DNA of 64,000 nt from Chloroflexota bacterium (GCA_025699005.1 JAILWI010000003.1:62001-126000), one strand, 5' to 3'. Shown: positions 44,631 to 54,663, counted from the stretch's first letter. Translations and numbers: made by a program. The notes: generated by a model not told the origin, from the letters alone.

Positions 44631-47393
44631 ATGACCCGACGTGCCGCGCCGGGCCGGAGGCCCGCGAACGGTCGCGGTCCACGTGGCGGCGCTCCCCGCC
44701 GACGACCCGGCTCCCCCACCCTCCCCCGTCTCATCCTCGCCGTGTTCGGACTCCTGGCGATCGGCCTGTTCGCGCTGATCCTCGGCGTGTACTCCTCCTT
44801 CACGAGCGGGCTGCCGGACGTGGCCGACATCGAGAACTTCGACCTCGTCGAGGGATCGACGGTCGTCTCCGCCGACGGGACCGAGCTCGCGACGTTCGCC
44901 GTCGAGGACCGGCGCGAGATCGGCTTCGACCAGATGCCCGAAGTGATGCTCGAGGCCCAGGTCGCAGCCGAGGATCAGACGTTCTGGACGAATCCCTGCG
45001 TCGACTTCCGAAGCATCGTGCGCGCCGTGCTCCAGAACTTCCAGGCCGGCGAGACGGTGTCCGGGGCGTCGACGATCTGTCAGCAGCTCGTGCGGATGCG
45101 ACTCTTCGACGCCGAGCTCATGGCCGATCCCGAGCGCCAGGTCGAGCGCAAGATCAAGGAGGCCATCCTGGCCCTCCGGCTCGACGACCGCTACCCCGGC
45201 ACCGAGGGCAAGCAGCGGATCATCGAGATGTACCTCAACCAGGTCTACTACGGCAACAACGCCTACGGGATCTGGGCCGCCGCGAACGCCTACTACGGCA
45301 AGGACCTCACCTCGGACGACCCGGCGCAGCAGCTGACGGTCAGCGAGGCAGCTCTGCTCGCCGGCCTCGTGCGAGCACCGTCGCGCCTGGATCCGAGCCC
45401 GGAGGCGATCGAGCAGGAGATCGACGGAGAGACTCGGTTCGTCGTCCCCGAGAGCGCCCAGGCCATCACCGTGCGCGACTTCGTCCTCGACCAGATGCTC
45501 GAGTCCGACTTCATCACCCGTGACGAGTACGACGCCGCGATTGCCGAGCAGATCTCGCTGGCACCGCCCGACGACAACGCCTACCTGGCCCCGCATTTCG
45601 TCTTCGCCGTGCGCCGCGAGGCCGGCGACCTGCTCGAGGGCGAGGAGCTCCTCGACACCGGGGGCCTGCGAATCGTCACGACGCTGGACTACGAGGGCTA
45701 CCAGGTCAGCGCCGAGAAGTGGGCCGCGGTCGCCTACGACATGGATCGGTTGAGCGACGAGGAGCTCATCGCAAAGTACGGCGAGCAGGCGCTGACCTGG
45801 ATCGGCCAGCTCCAGGGCCGGAACATCAACAATGACGCGCTCGTGACGATCAACTACCGAACGGGTGCCGTCCTGGCCTACGTCGGCAGCGCGAGCTTCT
45901 TCGGGGAGTCGACCCCCGAGCACCAGGCGAACTTCGACGTCATCGGCCAGGCGTTTCGGCAGTCCGGATCGGCCTTCAAGCCGATCACCTACGCGGCAGG
46001 GTTCGAGTCGGGCGCGATCAGCCCCGCGTCGATGTTCATGGATGTCGAAGGCGAGATCGTCGATGGCTACAGCGTCCCGAACGCCGATGGCCGCGAGCGC
46101 GGCCCGGTCCGGGTGCGTGATGCCCTGAAGTACTCGCTGAACATCCCGGTCGTGAAGGCGCAGGAGCTCATCGGCACCGACAACGTCGTGAACCTCGCCG
46201 AGCGGCTCGGGCTCGAGTGGGATCCGAGGCAGGAGGACGAGGTGGCCGTCCCCTCACTGACCCTCGGCACGATCGGCGTCCACATGCTCGACCTGGCCGG
46301 CGCCTACGGGGCCATCGCGAACGGCGGGGAGTTCCATCCCCCGTATCTCATCGAGCGCATCGAGGACTCCCGAGGCAACGTGATCTACGAGCACGAGACC
46401 GACGCGCCCGATCCCGAGCAGGTCCTGTCCGCCGCGTCCGCCCACCTGGTCACCGACATCCTGGCCGACAACACCGATCCGCAGGCCAACCCGTTGTGGG
46501 GTCCACGATTCCAGCTCGAGACGCCGGATGGACGACGCCCAGCGACCCTGAAGACGGGGACCACGAACGACTTCCGCGACCTCCAGGCAGTGGGCTACCT
46601 GGCGCCCGACCCGGACCCGAGCGTGAGCGAGGGAGCGATCGTCACCGGCGTGTGGGTCGGCAACAGCGACTTCTCGCAGATCCAGGACGTCTTCGCCGCC
46701 GATGGCCCGACCTTCATCTGGCACGACTACATGGCGGAGGTGGCCGCGCTCAACGAGCTTCCCGTCCGTGACTTCACGCGCCCGGACGGAGTCGTCGAGG
46801 TGACGGTCGACGCGATCAGCGGCATGCTGCCTGGCGATCACACCGAGACGACCGTGACCGAGCTCTTCCGCTCCGACCGTCAGCCGACGGAGCGCGACAC
46901 CACCCATCGTGAGCTGCGCATCGAGGTGGTGACGGGCAAGATCTGGCAGGAAGGCTGCGGCGACTTCGCGACCCTCGCGCCGTCTGCCTCCCCGGATCCC
47001 TCAGCCGAACCACCGCCCGCAGAGCCGGACGAGAAGGTGTTCCTCGACCTCAACGGCTGGGAGTCCGACCGGCCCACTTGGGAAGCGGCGAACGCAGCGT
47101 GGCTCGAGCTGTGGTCGGGCCGCGAGGACGAGCTGAACGCGAACCTGCGACGGCCGTTCCCCGGACCGGTTGACGCGCCGTTCGCGCCGGCCGAGGAATG
47201 CACGCCGGGCGAGATCCCGACCTCGTCCCCCACCCCATCACCCACCCCCACGCCATCGCCGACACCGACGCCGACACCGACGCCCATCGCGACACCGGAG
47301 CCCACGCTGCCTCCGACGCCGGTACCGACGCCGACGCTGCCCGTCGTGACTCCGTCCCCGACCCCGGTGCCGACCCCGACGCCGGCGCCCTAG
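44631..47393 (+). CDS. Bifunctional class A penicillin-binding protein
   Basis: A 920-residue PBP1 with a basic cytosolic tail, one transmembrane helix (about 33-55), a GT51 glycosyltransferase (about 80-270) and a transpeptidase (about 380-690). GT51 keeps AAEDQTFW, ASTICQQL, RKIKEAILAL and IIEMYLNQVYYG. The transpeptidase has SAFKP, SLN and KTGT. Unusual: motif 1 reads NPCVD instead of HxGxD and motif 2 has Cys in STICQQ, so two Cys may face each other. The last 60 residues are tandem TP/SP-rich repeats, probably spanning or attaching to the wall. It presumably builds peptidoglycan outside the membrane. Confidence 0.94.
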   Translation: MTRRAAPGRRPANGRGPRGGAPRRRPGSPTLPRLILAVFGLLAIGLFALILGVYSSFTSGLPDVADIENFDLVEGSTVVSADGTELATFAVEDRREIGFDQMPEVMLEAQVAAEDQTFWTNPCVDFRSIVRAVLQNFQAGETVSGASTICQQLVRMRLFDAELMADPERQVERKIKEAILALRLDDRYPGTEGKQRIIEMYLNQVYYGNNAYGIWAAANAYYGKDLTSDDPAQQLTVSEAALLAGLVRAPSRLDPSPEAIEQEIDGETRFVVPESAQAITVRDFVLDQMLESDFITRDEYDAAIAEQISLAPPDDNAYLAPHFVFAVRREAGDLLEGEELLDTGGLRIVTTLDYEGYQVSAEKWAAVAYDMDRLSDEELIAKYGEQALTWIGQLQGRNINNDALVTINYRTGAVLAYVGSASFFGESTPEHQANFDVIGQAFRQSGSAFKPITYAAGFESGAISPASMFMDVEGEIVDGYSVPNADGRERGPVRVRDALKYSLNIPVVKAQELIGTDNVVNLAERLGLEWDPRQEDEVAVPSLTLGTIGVHMLDLAGAYGAIANGGEFHPPYLIERIEDSRGNVIYEHETDAPDPEQVLSAASAHLVTDILADNTDPQANPLWGPRFQLETPDGRRPATLKTGTTNDFRDLQAVGYLAPDPDPSVSEGAIVTGVWVGNSDFSQIQDVFAADGPTFIWHDYMAEVAALNELPVRDFTRPDGVVEVTVDAISGMLPGDHTETTVTELFRSDRQPTERDTTHRELRIEVVTGKIWQEGCGDFATLAPSASPDPSAEPPPAEPDEKVFLDLNGWESDRPTWEAANAAWLELWSGREDELNANLRRPFPGPVDAPFAPAEECTPGEIPTSSPTPSPTPTPSPTPTPTPTPIATPEPTLPPTPVPTPTLPVVTPSPTPVPTPTPAP

Positions 47394-49804
47394 AGCTCGG
47401 CGACCGTCGCTCCCTCCCCGCCCTCGTCGCGCCGGCCGCCGCGGACGGCGCGCACCCGCGGATGCTCCGCCAAGGCCTCGCGGACCGCGCGCCGCAGCGC
47501 GCCTGTGCCGATGCCATGGATGATCACGACCGAGTCCAGGCCGGCCAGCAGCGCGTCGTCGAGGTACGCGGTCAGACGTTCGAGCGCGGCCTCGACGCGC
47601 TCGCCGTGGAGATCGAGGCTCGGTGAGACACGGGCAGCGGCTCGGCGTCGCATCTCCTCGGCCGCAAGGTCGCGGGGTGTCGGTCCGCTGACCGGCTCCG
47701 GCACGACCTCCACGTCGTCGGCCGGAACGACGAGCCGTGCGCCGTCAGTCTCCAGCGTCACGCGTCCGGTTCGTCCACTGATCTCGACGATGCGGCCCGC
47801 CGTTCCGAGGGTGCGCGACCGACCCCACAGGCCGACCCGCGGCTGCAGCCCGTCGTCATCGGCTTCGGACTCGTCGCCCCCCTCACGCTGGGGAGGTGGC
47901 GGAGCCGCAGACTCCGTCCGTGCTCGCTTCGCGCGCTTCGCGAGGTCATCGAACGCGTCCGCCGCCCGCGGCGCGGGCCCGCCCCGCAGGTTCCGCTGCC
48001 GCAGGACCTCGCGCCGCAGGTCGGCCACCTCGCGCTCGGCGCGCGCCAGCATCTCGTCGGCGGCACGTCGAGCGTCGCTCAGCAGCTGGCCCGCCTCGCG
48101 CCGGGCACGGTCGACGCCGCCGCGTGCGCGAGAGCGTTCATCAGCCGCTGCGGCTCGCTCGGCCTCCGCGGCGTCGAGCGCCTGGCGCTGCGCCTCCTCG
48201 GCCCGCGCGATGGCGGCGAGCGTCTCCTCCATGCTGGCGTGCTCGGCCGAGATCCGCCCTCGCGCGTCGTCGAGGATGTCTCTCGACAGCCCGAGCCGCT
48301 CCGCGATGGCGAAGGCCTGGCTCTTCCCCGGCAGGCCGATGGTGAGGCGGTACGTCGGGCGCAGCGTGGCGACGTCGAACTCAACGGCCGCGTTGCTGAC
48401 CGCCGGATGCTCCGTCGCGAACGACTTGAGCTCGGCGTAGTGGGTCGTCGCGGCCACCATGGCCCCTGCCGCCAGCAGGCGCTCGACGATCGCCATGGCC
48501 AGCGCCGATCCCTCGGTCGGATCGGTGCCGGCACCGACCTCGTCGAGCAGGATCAGGGTTCCGGGACCGGCGGCCGCCACGAAGCGAACGACGTTCCGGA
48601 GGTGGCTCGAGAAGGTCGACAGCGACTGGGCGATGCTCTGCTCGTCGCCGATGTCGGCCATCACCTGGGCGAAGACCGGGATCCGTGCGCCACCGGCCGC
48701 CGGGAGGCGCATGCCGGCCTGATGCATGAGCGCCAGCAGCCCGAGCGTCTTGAGCGACACGGTCTTGCCGCCCGTGTTCGGGCCGGTGACGACGAGGGCC
48801 CGGTAGCCGAAGCGCTCGCCGATGCGAAGGTCGATCGGCACGGCCGCCTCGCCGAGCAGCGGGTGACGGGCGGACAGGAGCTCGACCGCGTCATCGGCGA
48901 CGGCCGGCCGAACGCCATCCATGCTCGAGCCGAGGCGGGCGCGGGACATCCACAGGTCAGCGCGGGCCAGCGCCGCGAGGCTGGCGGTCAGGCTCTCCGA
49001 CCGCGACTCCACCGCGGCGCTCAGCTCGTCGAGAATCCGCTCCTCCTCGCGGTCGGCAGCGAGCGAGGCTTCCGTCCAGGCGTTGTTGAGCTCGACGACC
49101 GTCAGCGGCTCGATGAACAGCGTGGCGCCGGACGCGCTCTGGTCGTGGACGATGCCCTTCACCCGGCTCTTCGCCTCGGCGCGGATCGGGATGACGTAGC
49201 GGCCCGACCGGACCGTCACGATCGGCTCGCCGATGAGGCCCGCCATCTGGCTCGAGCGCAGCATCGCGTTCAGACGCTCACGGACCCGGTCCTGCGTGGT
49301 GCGCAGACGCTTCCGGAGCGCGGCGAGCTCCGTCGATGCGGTGTCCAGGATCTCCCCACCCTCGTCGACGCTGCGCGCGATGCGCTCCGCGAGGTCCGGC
49401 GCGGAATCCAGCTCGTCTCGCACACCGATGAGCTGCGGACCGCGCCACGAGGCCAGGCGCGCAGCGAATCGCCCGGTAGCGTCCAGCGTCACGCCGATCT
49501 CGACGAGATCCGCCGGCGAGAGGCGTCCACCGCGACGCGCGCGGTCGAGCGCGTTCCGGATGTCGCGCGCTCCGCCGATCGTGGCCTGTGCCTGGTCGTC
49601 GAGGAGCTGGGCCGCCTCGTCGGTCTGATCCTGGAGGAGGGCGACGTGAGCCGCGTCCGGGCTCGGGACGACGGCCTTCGCCAGCTCCCGGGATGGCGCG
49701 AACGAGGTCAGCGCGGCCAGCATCTCCACCACCGCCGGGAACTCGAGAGCCCGGAGCGTCCCCTCGCTGGCCGCTCCGGCGGCCCGTTCAGCCGCGGGAG
49801 ACAT
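47390..49804 (-). CDS. mutS2: Endonuclease MutS2
   Basis: An 804-residue MutS2: the core/lever domain, an ATPase with GPNTGGKTVSLK, DEQSIAQSLSTFSSHL, LLDEVGAGTDPTEG and the TTHYAELK switch, a long charged coiled coil (about 520-620), a KOW-like segment and a C-terminal Smr nuclease domain with LDLHGERVEAAL and HGIGTGALR. MutS2 proteins limit recombination or rescue collided ribosomes, depending on species. The start could be ATG 49804 or 49816; both overlap mpg. The 3' end overlaps the PBP gene convergently by 4 bases. Confidence 0.95.
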   Translation of the reverse strand: MSPAAERAAGAASEGTLRALEFPAVVEMLAALTSFAPSRELAKAVVPSPDAAHVALLQDQTDEAAQLLDDQAQATIGGARDIRNALDRARRGGRLSPADLVEIGVTLDATGRFAARLASWRGPQLIGVRDELDSAPDLAERIARSVDEGGEILDTASTELAALRKRLRTTQDRVRERLNAMLRSSQMAGLIGEPIVTVRSGRYVIPIRAEAKSRVKGIVHDQSASGATLFIEPLTVVELNNAWTEASLAADREEERILDELSAAVESRSESLTASLAALARADLWMSRARLGSSMDGVRPAVADDAVELLSARHPLLGEAAVPIDLRIGERFGYRALVVTGPNTGGKTVSLKTLGLLALMHQAGMRLPAAGGARIPVFAQVMADIGDEQSIAQSLSTFSSHLRNVVRFVAAAGPGTLILLDEVGAGTDPTEGSALAMAIVERLLAAGAMVAATTHYAELKSFATEHPAVSNAAVEFDVATLRPTYRLTIGLPGKSQAFAIAERLGLSRDILDDARGRISAEHASMEETLAAIARAEEAQRQALDAAEAERAAAADERSRARGGVDRARREAGQLLSDARRAADEMLARAEREVADLRREVLRQRNLRGGPAPRAADAFDDLAKRAKRARTESAAPPPPQREGGDESEADDDGLQPRVGLWGRSRTLGTAGRIVEISGRTGRVTLETDGARLVVPADDVEVVPEPVSGPTPRDLAAEEMRRRAAARVSPSLDLHGERVEAALERLTAYLDDALLAGLDSVVIIHGIGTGALRRAVREALAEHPRVRAVRGGRRDEGGEGATVAEL

Positions 49805-50381
49805 GCGGATCGCCATCGATCCAGAACCGCATCGGGCGCTCCGCCCACGGACCCGCGTACGCGACGCCGATCCGCGGCCCGCGCGCGACACGGGGCGACC
49901 TCCCCGGTCGCGGCTCGATGTGCACCGGCCCGTCGAGAAGGTCGGTGCCGTCCAGCGCGCGGTCGATACCGAGGGCCCGTGCCACGTTTCCCGGTCCCGA
50001 GGCCAGCCGGCGATCCGGGACGTTCGCGCCCCTGCGTTGCCTCGCGGCCTCGCGCCCGTGCTCGATCTCGAGCGCACGGATGAGGACCGCCTCCGGCTTC
50101 GTGCCGGGTCCGGTCACGACGTTGATGCAATGATGGAGCCCGTAGATCAGGTAGACGTACAGGTGCCCGGGAGGGCCGAACATCACGCGATTGCGGGGTG
50201 TCATGCCGCGAGACGAGTGCGCCGCCAGGTCCTCCGGGCCGGAGTAGGCCTCGACCTCCACGATCCGTCCACCGACGCCGGCGTGCGTGAGCGTGGCACC
50301 GAGGAGCTCGCGAGCGACCACGACGGCCGGCCGATCGAACCACGCCCGCGCCGCGGATGCGGGATCGGCCGGCAGCGCCAT
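49788..50381 (-). CDS. mpg: 3-methyladenine DNA glycosylase (AAG family)
   Basis: A 197-residue alkyladenine glycosylase. The catalytic Glu and pocket are in IVEVEAYSGPEDLAAHSSRG and MFGPPGHLYVYLIYGLHHC; RALEIEHG and LASGPGNVARALGI are also family motifs. It removes alkylated purines from DNA. ATG 50381 shares a base with the stop of the CvpA gene (TGATG), so the two are coupled. Confidence 0.94.
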   Translation of the reverse strand: MALPADPASAARAWFDRPAVVVARELLGATLTHAGVGGRIVEVEAYSGPEDLAAHSSRGMTPRNRVMFGPPGHLYVYLIYGLHHCINVVTGPGTKPEAVLIRALEIEHGREAARQRRGANVPDRRLASGPGNVARALGIDRALDGTDLLDGPVHIEPRPGRSPRVARGPRIGVAYAGPWAERPMRFWIDGDPHVSRG

Positions 50382-50935
50382 CACGGCTGAAGCAGGATCG
50401 CGATCTCTTCCGGAACGAAGGGGCGCGCCAGGAAACCGGCCGTCGGAATGAGCGTCTCGCGGAAGAACTGGACGATCACGGAGTCGTTCAGGGCGTTGTA
50501 GTACGCCGCGACCCAGCCCCCCGTCTCCCCACCGCCGCGGAAGAAGCTGTCGTACACGATGAGCTGAAAGGTGAAGACGAGCGCCGCGAACAGCAGGCCG
50601 AAGATGGCGCCGCCGATCTCGTCGAGCTGCCGGATGATCGGCAGGCGGGTGCGGCGGTAGAAGGCGCGGATGGCGAAGAAGCCGCCGATGACGAAGCCGA
50701 AGAAGAGCAGGACGAAGATGAGGAGCTCGCGCCCCTCACGCCCGAATGCCTCCCAGAAGCGCAGGAGGTCGACGATGGGCTCCTTGAGCTGCGAGGCCAG
50801 GACGAACGCCACGATCACGGCCAGCGCGTTCAGAACGTAGCGGATCATGCCCTGCGTGAAGCCGGCGAACACCGCGCCCGCCAGGACGAGGATGATCACC
50901 AGGTCGAACCAGCTCAGGCGCGCCAGCAGATCCAC
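50381..50935 (-). CDS. CvpA-family membrane protein
   Basis: A 184-residue CvpA-type protein with four hydrophobic helices: FDLVIILVLAGAVFAGFTQG, YVLNALAVIVAFVLASQL, LLIFVLLFFGFVIGGFF and AIFGLLFAALVFTFQLIV. CvpA proteins affect envelope stress and colicin production; the mechanism is unknown. GGAGG (50946-50950) sits 10 bases before GTG 50935 but only 1 base before ATG 50944, so I chose the GTG. An extended TGGTACCCT box (-10 at 50995-51000) lies upstream; ATG 50977 is a third possible start. Confidence 0.82.
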   Translation of the reverse strand: MDLLARLSWFDLVIILVLAGAVFAGFTQGMIRYVLNALAVIVAFVLASQLKEPIVDLLRFWEAFGREGRELLIFVLLFFGFVIGGFFAIRAFYRRTRLPIIRQLDEIGGAIFGLLFAALVFTFQLIVYDSFFRGGGETGGWVAAYYNALNDSVIVQFFRETLIPTAGFLARPFVPEEIAILLQP

Positions 50936-51037
50936 GCGTCGCATTCCTCCGAGATCGAACGAGACCGAGCGCCGCATCGGCTCGGGCGGCCGCAAGGGTA
51001 CCAGCCGGTCGCGCGGCGCGACAAGAATCGCGGCGTG

Positions 51038-53485
51038 TCAGCGGATCTCCGCACCGAGGTGATGGCGGAGCGAGCCACGGACCTTGTTGAGCGCGCGCTC
51101 GATGCTCTTTGTGTCGCCCGCCGTCTCTGGCTGGAACCGGAAGCTCACGGCATAGCTGACCTTCCCCGCGCCGATCTGCTCCCCGCGGTACACGTCGAAC
51201 AGATGCACCTCGACGAGCTGCGGGCCCGCACTCGTGCGCGCGACCCGGAGCAGGTCGCCCACCGGCGTGCCCTCGGCGACCACCACGGCCAGGTCGCGGT
51301 CGACGGGCTGGACCGCGGGAATGGATCGAGCCCCGATGCCCGCGACGAGGCTCAGAAGGCGTCCCACGTCGAGACTGGCGTCCACGGGCCTGCCACCGAC
51401 GCCCCAGGCGGCGACCACGCGCGGGTGCACCTCGCCGAGCGAGCCGTACGGGCGTCCGGCAGCATCGACGATCAGCCCGGTTCGTCCCGGGTGGCGATGC
51501 GCATGCTCCGATCCCGCGTCCTCGGCCCGGTACGCCGGGCGCGGAGCGCCGAGTGCATCGTGCAGCGCGTCGATGATCCCCTTGAGGTCTGCCACGTCGA
51601 CCTCGCGATCGGAGGCGCCCGGGGAGGCGGGCTCGGCACGTCCGGCAAGCACGATGCCCAGCTCCCACGACTCGTAGCGACCCGTCCCGGCCGTCTCGGA
51701 GCGCAGGTCGCGCGTTGTCGGCGACTCGGGGCGATAGCCATAGATCGCCCCGAGATCGAAGAGCCGGACATCGGGCTGCCGCCATCGGGCGTTCTCGGCA
51801 AGCCCGCCGAGCAGTGACGGCGCCATGCGTGACCGCAGGATGGCGTGATCCTCGCTCAACGGGTTGAACAGCCGCACGAGCTCGGGATCGTCCGGGTCGT
51901 AGCCGGTGCGCTCGATGTCGGCGCGCCCGATGAGCGCGTGGCTGACCATCTCGTCCAGCCCGAGCCCGGCCAGGATGCGCCGGATCCGGTGCCGCGGCTC
52001 GCTCGGATCCGGCCGATACGCGGGCAGCGCTGCCCGCGGCAGGCGCCCCGGGATCCGCTCGTATCCGTGGGCCCGCGCGATCTCTTCCGCCAGATCGGCG
52101 TCGGAGGTCACGTCGAGCCTCCACGGAGGCACCGTCACCGTCAGCGCATCATCCCCACCGGCCTTCACCGCGAAGCCGAGCGGCTCGAGAAGCCGGGTGA
52201 CCCGTTCCGCGTCGAGCTCGATGCCGAGGAGGCGACCGACACGGCCCACGCCCATCGTCACCTCCGTCGCTGGCCTCGGATCCGGATCGTTGTCCACGAT
52301 CCCCCGACCCACCCGCGCGCCGGTCGTCTCGGCGATGAGCTTCGCCGCGCGGTCCACGGCGAAGCGTGGAAGATCGGTTGCGATCCCCTTCTCGTGGCGC
52401 GCACTTGCCTCCGACCTCAGTCCCAGGCGCCGCGCCGTGTTCCGGACCGTCGGTCCGTGGAAGATGGCGGACTCCAGGATCACCCGGGAGGTCGCGTCAC
52501 CGACCTCGGTCGACGCGCCACCCATGATCCCGGCCAGTCCGATCGGCCGCTCTCGGTCCGCGATCACGAGCATGCGCTCGTCGAGCGTGCGGCGAACGTG
52601 GTCGATCGTCTCGAGGCTCTCGCCGTCTCGCGCCCGGCGGACGACGATCTTGCCCTCGGGGACGGCATCCGCGTCATAGGCGTGCATCGGCTGTCCGAGC
52701 TCGTGCATGACGTAGTTCGTGACGTCGACGACCGCGCTGATCGGTCGCATGCCGGCCGCGAGAAGACGCCGCTGCATCCAGTCGGGTGACGGTCCGTTGC
52801 TGACGCCCTCGAACCAGCGCGCGGTGAAGCGCGGGTTGAGCTCCGGGTCCTCGATGCGCACGCTGACGTGCTCGTCGGCGGCGGTGTCACCCTCGCTCAC
52901 CTCGGCGCTCGGCAGGCGGAGGTCGGCGCCGGTGAATGCCGCGATCTCGCGTGCCAGACCGACCATCGAGAGCGCGTCGCCGCGGTTCGGCTTCACGTCG
53001 ACGTCCAGCACGACCTCGCCGACGAGCTCCGCCACCGACGCCCCCGGCGCGATCTCGTCGCCATGGCCCAGGATGTGGATCCCGTCGGCATCCGGTCCGA
53101 GGCCCAGCTCGATGGCGCTGCACAGCATCCCGTTGCTCACCACCCCTCGGATCTTGCTGCGCTCGATCCGCCGCTCGCCGGGCAGGACCGCGCCGGGCAG
53201 CGCCGCCGGGACGAGCTGCCCGACCTCGAGGTTCTGCGCGCCGCACACGATCTCGAGCTCGCCACCGGCGTCCTCGCCGACGTCGACCCGCGTCAGCCAC
53301 AGGGTGTCCGCGTTCGGGTGGCGCTCGACATGGAGCAGGCGGCCGACCACGACGCCGCTCCAGTCGGCACCGGCCACCTCGATGGCACTCACCTCCATGC
53401 CGCGCATCGTCAGCTCGTCGGCCAGCGCCTGCGGCTCGAGGTCGACATCGACGTAGTCACGAAGCCACGCGAGCGGGACGCGCAT
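51038..53485 (-). CDS. pheT: Phenylalanyl-tRNA synthetase beta subunit
   Basis: An 815-residue beta subunit, full length. An EMAP-type tRNA-binding domain near the start (VVVGRLLHVERHPNADTLWL), the B3/B4 editing domain, B5 (TMGVGRVGRLLGIELDAERV), the core catalytic-like domain and the C-terminal FDX-ACB anticodon domain (VQPVDRDLAVVV, FRFQPETAGDTKSIERAL) are all present. The ATG follows the pheS TAG directly. It pairs with PheS as an alpha2-beta2 tetramer. Confidence 0.97.
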   Translation of the reverse strand: MRVPLAWLRDYVDVDLEPQALADELTMRGMEVSAIEVAGADWSGVVVGRLLHVERHPNADTLWLTRVDVGEDAGGELEIVCGAQNLEVGQLVPAALPGAVLPGERRIERSKIRGVVSNGMLCSAIELGLGPDADGIHILGHGDEIAPGASVAELVGEVVLDVDVKPNRGDALSMVGLAREIAAFTGADLRLPSAEVSEGDTAADEHVSVRIEDPELNPRFTARWFEGVSNGPSPDWMQRRLLAAGMRPISAVVDVTNYVMHELGQPMHAYDADAVPEGKIVVRRARDGESLETIDHVRRTLDERMLVIADRERPIGLAGIMGGASTEVGDATSRVILESAIFHGPTVRNTARRLGLRSEASARHEKGIATDLPRFAVDRAAKLIAETTGARVGRGIVDNDPDPRPATEVTMGVGRVGRLLGIELDAERVTRLLEPLGFAVKAGGDDALTVTVPPWRLDVTSDADLAEEIARAHGYERIPGRLPRAALPAYRPDPSEPRHRIRRILAGLGLDEMVSHALIGRADIERTGYDPDDPELVRLFNPLSEDHAILRSRMAPSLLGGLAENARWRQPDVRLFDLGAIYGYRPESPTTRDLRSETAGTGRYESWELGIVLAGRAEPASPGASDREVDVADLKGIIDALHDALGAPRPAYRAEDAGSEHAHRHPGRTGLIVDAAGRPYGSLGEVHPRVVAAWGVGGRPVDASLDVGRLLSLVAGIGARSIPAVQPVDRDLAVVVAEGTPVGDLLRVARTSAGPQLVEVHLFDVYRGEQIGAGKVSYAVSFRFQPETAGDTKSIERALNKVRGSLRHHLGAEIR

Positions 53486-54568
53486 CTAGCGGCCCTCCGC
53501 GAACTGCCGGCCGAAGCGCAGGTCGGCGCTGAAGAAGAGGCGGATATCGCCGATGCCATGGCGCAGCATCGTCATGCGATCGGGGCCCATGCCGAACGCG
53601 TAGCCCTGGAACTCCTCCGGGTCGAAGCCGCCGTTGCGAAGCACCTCGGGATGGACCATGCCGGCACCCAGGATCGTCATCCAACCCGTCCGCTTGCACG
53701 CCGGACAGCCGGACCCGCCGCACACCAGGCAGCCGATGTCGAACGCGACGCTCGGCTCGGTGAACGGGTAGTAGCCGGGACGGAAGCGCGTCCGCACGTC
53801 GCGGCCGTACAGCGCCCGAGCGATCTCCTCGAGCATCCCCTTGAGATCGGCCAGGCTCGTGTCACGGTCCACGACGAGGCCCTCAACCTGGAAGAACTCG
53901 GAGGCATGGCTCGCGTCGACCGCCTCGTACCGGAAGCAGCGCCCGGGGGTGATCACCCGGATCGGCGCGTCGAGAGCCTGCATGGCGCGCACCTGGACCG
54001 GGCTCGTGTGGGTGCGCAGGATCGTGCCGTCTGCCGCCGGACGCGGCTGCCCGAGCTCGATCGATCCGGGCTCCGCGACATAGAGCGTGTCCCACAGGTC
54101 GCGCGCCGGGTGGTCCGGCGGAATGTTGAGCAGCTCGAAGTTGTAGGCCTCGGTCTCGATCTCCGGGCCCTCGAAGACCTCGAAACCGAATGCATGGAAG
54201 ACCTCGCGGAGATCGCGCATCAGCGTCTGCACCGGGTGGAGGTGGCCGATGCGCACCGGACGTCCCGGCGCGCTCATGTCGATCGCCTCGTCCTGCAGCC
54301 GCGCCGCCAGGTCACCCACCGCGAGCTCCTCGGCCCGAGCGGACAGGGCCGCCTGGACGTGGTCGCGGATCTCGTTGGCGAGTCGGCCGAGGGCCGGACG
54401 CGCGTCGGGATCGGCCTGCCCGAGGCCGCGCATGAGGACCGTCAGCTCTCCCGAACGCCCGAGGAGGGCGTGACGGACCGCTTCGACCTCTTCGGTCGTG
54501 CCCGCCGCCCGCAGGGCGTCGTCGGCACGGGCACGCAGAGCCTCGAGCTCAGCCCCAAGGTCGCTCAT
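53486..54568 (-). CDS. pheS: Phenylalanyl-tRNA synthetase alpha subunit
   Basis: A 360-residue catalytic subunit. Class II motifs include HLHPVQTLMRDLREVFHAFG, THTSPVQVRAM, PGRCFRYEAVDASHASEFFQ and the C-terminal GMGPDRMTMLRHGIGDIR. A Cys cluster (CLVCGGSGCPACKRTGW) matches many bacterial PheS proteins. ATG 54568 has GGAG about 9 bases upstream. It follows the rplT terminator, so it probably has its own promoter, but I could not find one. Confidence 0.97.
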   Translation of the reverse strand: MSDLGAELEALRARADDALRAAGTTEEVEAVRHALLGRSGELTVLMRGLGQADPDARPALGRLANEIRDHVQAALSARAEELAVGDLAARLQDEAIDMSAPGRPVRIGHLHPVQTLMRDLREVFHAFGFEVFEGPEIETEAYNFELLNIPPDHPARDLWDTLYVAEPGSIELGQPRPAADGTILRTHTSPVQVRAMQALDAPIRVITPGRCFRYEAVDASHASEFFQVEGLVVDRDTSLADLKGMLEEIARALYGRDVRTRFRPGYYPFTEPSVAFDIGCLVCGGSGCPACKRTGWMTILGAGMVHPEVLRNGGFDPEEFQGYAFGMGPDRMTMLRHGIGDIRLFFSADLRFGRQFAEGR

Positions 54569-54630
54569 GGTCGAATCTCCGGCATGCCTCGTGTCCGCAT
54601 CGGCTCGCTGTGCATGATGGGTGAAATGGA

Positions 54631-54663
54631 ACGACCCCGCCCCGGAATCCGGGACAGGGTCGT
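54631..54663 (-). terminator. Terminator after rplT
   Basis: A hairpin with ACGACCC/GGGTCGT outer and CCCGG/CCGGG inner stems, 21 bases after the rplT stop. On the minus strand it ends in CGTTCCATTTCACC, the same T-rich tail as the hairpin at 34896-34924. Confidence 0.65.

Noticed and set aside
47210-47390. TP/SP-rich tandem codons at the end of the PBP gene as a DNA repeat element
   Set aside because: They are in frame and form a Pro/Thr tail of the kind common in wall-associated proteins; not a mobile or CRISPR-like repeat.
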